In this document: positions 61,901-64,000 of the stretch, one piece after another
Layout of the letters: each line of letters begins with the position of its first letter
Position numbering within the stretch: position 1 is the first letter of the stretch
NCBI GenBank assembly: GCA_937910905.1
Contig: CALEPV010000066.1
Location: forward strand, 1 to 64,000
Direction of reading: 5' to 3'
Origin: an uncultured Prevotellaceae bacterium
GTDB taxonomy: Bacteria > Bacteroidota > Bacteroidia > Bacteroidales > Bacteroidaceae
Length of the DNA: 64,000 bases
Notes under the pieces: model-generated
The model's input: the letters and a program-made list of their open reading frames with translations, nothing else
Databases searched by the model: none
Told to the model about the DNA's origin: nothing
Program-made: the position numbers and the translations under genes

Positions 61901-62002
61901 AACGATAGGTTCGCCCCGGCATTCGACCTGAGCGGACGCCGGGTGCAGGACGCGCAGATTGGCATCCACATTCAGGACGGCAGGAAGTTTGCCGTACACT
62001 GA
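58976..62002 (+). CDS. GH95 alpha-L-fucosidase/galactosidase with N-terminal module
   Basis: The 1008-aa exported enzyme has a signal peptide (MKHIYLTMIALLAACGLRAQ) and an N-terminal module of about 150 residues that looks like a ricin-type/lectin fold (QLWKIVGTQDN, GRHIYYNGSRY, AWEIQSVAGG). The GH95 core follows: MEYALPIGNGQLGAMIYGG, NNLQGIWNHKNAAPW, DIHANINIQMNYWPAEV, SPEHGPTENATAHAQQ and SPFQIDGNFGMTAGMAEML, which hold the known catalytic Asn, Glu and Asp regions. The end, FDLSGRRVQDA...GIHIQDGRKFAVH, is sorting-signal-like. It should release fucose or galactose from host or plant glycans. It stands alone with its own promoter. Confidence 0.92.
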   Translation: MKHIYLTMIALLAACGLRAQTLPTFSTDDSETWYVIQFCRGEAALTDMGEAKNLQTADVDKTSNAQLWKIVGTQDNCEIISKSGRHIYYNGSRYAASASKSGQLRLVATTNSTYAPAWEIQSVAGGAGNSMNQWGGSGSGRELGSYNAGDVNDPLLFVDPATLPETDPQPTKLAEFYTTADASYRPDNLLTLWYTTPVTKATVDDPWMEYALPIGNGQLGAMIYGGIRQDIVQFNEKTLWTGSSTLYNRDGGYQDFGALYITDLADRFSTAAAKGAKKYYRSLDLTTAVAAAQWLSPDQSVTFRREYIASYPDKVIAVHLSASEPGQLSHHFYLWNAHNVKATYADGEGTFSGKLTTVSFDARMKVIATGGTVTTDEKGVTVTGADEILVLLTGCTDYDPVAAGYVSGTDQIAARNAATIAAAAGKTWASLLADHEADYQPIFDRCRLALDGAAANMTTDKLVDTYAKLTTKTALTKSANARQLEQLYFHYGRYMLIASSRGIDLPNNLQGIWNHKNAAPWCSDIHANINIQMNYWPAEVTNLSDMHLPYLHYLYNMAVVQPQWQGYAKNWLGQTQGWACFTENNIFGCCTDWMAQQYPEAGAWSCDHLWQHYRYTLDTDFLEHTALPVMLSATRMWMERLVKGKDGLWECPNEWSPEHGPTENATAHAQQIVWNLFSTTLQAIDALGLERAGVSQTQYNQIKAKFDKLDDGLHTEPYEGTFGATFRGVKKGEDILREWKYTSFATGNNGEQNHRHMSHFMALYPFANLPASNPYYPAAIRSLWLRGLASTGWSMGWKVNLWARALDGDQCVEILKLAFKHSTSYGTDQSKGGVYYNLFDSHSPFQIDGNFGMTAGMAEMLLQSHTDTLQLLPALPYTWTSGAVRGLCAVGAFDVDMQWDNSELTSATVFSRKGQPCRLAYAGIGSATVKTADGDDVDVTVLSDDRIEFATEAGQRYVITPHSAETGVGAATARRNDRFAPAFDLSGRRVQDAQIGIHIQDGRKFAVH

Positions 62003-62042
62003 TTATATATAGGTTAGTAACCGCTGAAAAATAACCTGGCTC

Positions 62043-62903
62043 TTATCGCAGCTGCTCGAAGAGCGAATGACCATTGTGCTTGACCCGTAGCAGCAGGGTG
62101 AAGATAGCGAATGGTATCATGAGGAGGATGAGGAACAGAATGACCCCGAAGAAGCCTTCGACGAGCAATCCTATGCCGGACAGCAGAACAAGGGTGGCTG
62201 CCAGAGCATAGTAGGCCGTCTTGCTGCCACGGGATATGTAGCGCAGACAGATGAAGCCGCAGATGCTGAAAGCCAGTAAGAACAGGCATAATAACCGGTT
62301 AACTTCACCAGCCAGTAGAAACACTATGGATGACGCACCCAGCAGCTCCATGCTGGCGTAGCCAATCTTGATGGCTATGGTGGAGAGCCAGTGGGGCTTG
62401 TAGACGATGCGTGCCGGAGCAGGGCCGGCTGTGGTCGTGGTGCCGGTGGCGGCTGTGTCGCTCTGTGCCGGTCGTGACTCTGCACGGCGCTGACGTCCCA
62501 GCTTGGTCAGTATGTCATCGATGAGCACAGTGTCGATGGGGTGGTCCTCTATGCGCCTCCAGTTGATGGCGCTGAAGGTGAACTCCAGCTCGTCGGGCAT
62601 CGTACTGCCATCTATTATATAAGGTATGATGTCCTGCTTGGCCATCTTGTTGAAGGCATATACAATCTCACTCTGAGTGAACTTGGACGTGTAGGAGTTG
62701 CGCGAGGCGAGGAATAGAAAGATTGTTGAATGCTTAATGGCGTTGGCCAGCACTGCGGGAAACTCCATACCGCCACCGATGCCTTGACGGTCTATGAAGA
62801 AGGTTATGCCGGCACGTTCCAGTGCGGCAACCACTTGGTTGGCTATGGCTGTGTCCTTGCGCGAATAGCTGATGAACACATCGTAGGTGGCTTTGTCTGT
62901 CAT
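62043..62903 (-). CDS. TIR domain protein with four membrane helices
   Basis: The 286-aa protein has an N-terminal TIR domain (about 1-135: YDVFISYSRKD, ALERAGITFFIDR, FLASRNSYTSKFTQSEIVYA). Glu79 in FTQSEIV is at the place of the NADase catalytic glutamate. After a Ser/Thr/Ala-rich linker, residues about 175-272 form four hydrophobic helices. Bacterial TIR domains often cleave NAD or make cyclic-ADP-ribose signals in antiphage defence; others assist pathogenesis. A stand-alone TIR-membrane design could be a sensor-effector in one chain. ATG 62903 (MTDKATYDVFISY) is chosen because the longer frame covers a terminator. Confidence 0.82.
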   Translation of the reverse strand: MTDKATYDVFISYSRKDTAIANQVVAALERAGITFFIDRQGIGGGMEFPAVLANAIKHSTIFLFLASRNSYTSKFTQSEIVYAFNKMAKQDIIPYIIDGSTMPDELEFTFSAINWRRIEDHPIDTVLIDDILTKLGRQRRAESRPAQSDTAATGTTTTAGPAPARIVYKPHWLSTIAIKIGYASMELLGASSIVFLLAGEVNRLLCLFLLAFSICGFICLRYISRGSKTAYYALAATLVLLSGIGLLVEGFFGVILFLILLMIPFAIFTLLLRVKHNGHSLFEQLR

Positions 62904-62920
62904 GATGAATGGTGATATGC

Positions 62921-62959
62921 CCACCCCCACGCCCCCATTGAGCTGGGGCGCGAGGGTGG
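62921..62959 (-). terminator. Hairpin downstream of the kduI-like gene
   Basis: CCACCC (62921-62926) and GCCCC (62931-62935) pair with GGGGC (62945-62949) and GGGTGG (62954-62959), with small internal bulges. It lies between the kduI stop and the TIR gene start. Confidence 0.55.
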
Positions 62960-62992
62960 AAGATTAGTTTCCGACGGGCTGTGCCGGGCGCA

Positions 62993-63967
62993 CTACTTCA
63001 GCTCGATAACGGGTATGTTATCCTTATCGTTGTAGTAGAGATTCTCGCCTGCCATACCCCAGATGAAGGTGTAGTAGTAAGTTCCGGCTGCGGCATGGAT
63101 GCTCCACTCTGGCGACATGATGGCCTGCTCGTTGTGCAGCCACACCACGCGGCTCTCCTGCGGCTCACCCATGATGTGGGCGATGGTCTGGTCGGCAGGC
63201 AGGTTGAAGTAGTAGTAGGCCTCGATACGGCGACCGTGTGTGTGAGGTGGCATGGTGTTCCAAGCAGCGCCGGGGTTGAGCTGTGTCAGACCGAGCTGCA
63301 GCTGGCATGGACCCTCCTCCAGCACGTCGTTCACGATGAGCTTATACACTGTACGGTTGTTGCACTCCTCAAGCGAACCGACCGGCCCCCATACGGCAGC
63401 CTTCAGCGAACCCTTGCGACCGTCGAGTGTGATCCACTGCGTCTTGTAGTGCTGGTGGGCTGTAGCGGAGTTCAGATAGAACTTGGCGGGCTTCTGTGCA
63501 TCCTTGGAGCGGAACTCCACCACCTTGTTCACATCGTTGTCCTTGCCGATATGACCGCGACCGATGTACAGTGCTTCCTTGGGAGAGAGGGCATATTCCT
63601 TGCCATCTACTATCACCACACCGTCGCCCTCGCCGCAGTTCACCACGCCGAGCTCGCGGTTGTAGAGGAAGTACTTCTCCTTGATGGTGGGGTCAACGTC
63701 GAGGCCCAGCTCGGGGAAGTTCTCCAAGCGCAGGGTCTTGGTCACAGGCATGGCACCACCGAAGATGAAGCGGTCGTACTGTGAGTAGGTCAGGTTGATT
63801 TCATCGGCCACCATCACCTTCTCCATCACGAAGCGGTCGCGCAAGGTCTGCGTGTCATAGTGCTTGGCATCCTCTGGGTGACAAGCCGTGCGGAATGTCA
63901 CATTCTGCTGTGCTGAGGCTGCCATTGTGGCATAGCCCAGCACAAGAAGCATAATCGTTTTTTTCAT
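62993..63967 (-). CDS. KduI-like 4-deoxy-uronate isomerase with signal peptide
   Basis: The 324-aa protein has a clear signal peptide ([20 protein letters not shown]) followed by a full KduI sequence: [50 protein letters not shown] (metal-binding His, His and Glu), and [20 protein letters not shown]. KduI isomerises 5-keto-4-deoxyuronate in pectin and glycosaminoglycan breakdown, normally in the cytoplasm at about 280 aa. Export would place the step in the periplasm. The upstream context lies beyond the window. Confidence 0.88.
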   Translation of the reverse strand: MKKTIMLLVLGYATMAASAQQNVTFRTACHPEDAKHYDTQTLRDRFVMEKVMVADEINLTYSQYDRFIFGGAMPVTKTLRLENFPELGLDVDPTIKEKYFLYNRELGVVNCGEGDGVVIVDGKEYALSPKEALYIGRGHIGKDNDVNKVVEFRSKDAQKPAKFYLNSATAHQHYKTQWITLDGRKGSLKAAVWGPVGSLEECNNRTVYKLIVNDVLEEGPCQLQLGLTQLNPGAAWNTMPPHTHGRRIEAYYYFNLPADQTIAHIMGEPQESRVVWLHNEQAIMSPEWSIHAAAGTYYYTFIWGMAGENLYYNDKDNIPVIELK

Positions 63968-64000
63968 AAGACAGTTTGATGTAATGTTAGTTTAGTTCTG

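Noticed and set aside
60866..61999. Minus-strand ORF (377 aa) opposite the GH95 gene
   Set aside because: It is an antisense shadow; the GH95 motifs on the plus strand are unambiguous.

Overview
The window is chromosomal DNA of a Bacteroidales bacterium, most likely a high-GC Prevotellaceae member. Supporting signs are: promoters of the Bacteroidetes type (TTTG, about 19 bases, TAnnTTTG) with no Shine-Dalgarno sequences; the Bacteroidetes order of the division and cell-wall cluster; paired glsA/glsB genes for glycine lipids; a NigD-like lipoprotein; DUF2723; and exported glycosidases with short C-terminal tails resembling type IX sorting signals. The species assignment is inference.

Layout. 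Positions 1-2000 are AT-richer and look accessory: a hicAB toxin-antitoxin pair (hicA encodes only 59 aa) and a small XRE-like regulator. From 2084 to 11195 come dusB, a small lipoprotein and a leftward block (GNAT protein, parE, coaD, ctpA, a small exported protein, glsA, glsB). An OmpA-type porin, a very large exported TPR-CHAT protein, a lipoprotein, ddl, a GPAT-like acyltransferase and a NigD-like lipoprotein run rightward from 11383 to 20201. Leftward from 26100 to 20295 lie a family 2 glycosyltransferase, radC, a DUF59 gene, lpxH, pta, an ORF6N gene broken by one amber codon, and ackA. A DUF2723 membrane protein, a polysaccharide deacetylase and recO follow rightward. The leftward dcw cluster (rsmH, ftsL, ftsI, murE, mraY, murD, ftsW, murG, murC, ftsQ, ftsA, ftsZ) fills 31394-47231. 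Beyond it are sufS, rsmF, a GH53 galactanase, ruvB, a hemerythrin-LuxR fusion, rluD, a PASTA protein and rpmH (leftward); efp; a two-gene split 5'-nucleotidase; rplS; a GH95 fucosidase; a TIR-membrane protein; and a KduI with a signal peptide.

The most unusual content is in the short intergenic spaces. Four loci (19434, 36432, 48633, 58779) each carry exactly four 16-bp imperfect palindromes related to TTGCACCGCGGTGCAA, separated by 6-bp spacers, giving an exact 22-bp period. A fifth locus (56279) has the same 4 x 22 layout with an unrelated palindrome, and a sixth (3602) has two units of another. A seventh (23275) has four 22-bp direct repeats. All start at, just after, or across a stop codon. 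In addition, two MITE-like elements (16172-16346 and 37672-37874) share an interior but have different, locus-specific terminal inverted arms. Other repeats invade coding sequence: an insert in dusB, the C-terminus of rsmF, and the 5' ends of parE and the GPAT-like gene.
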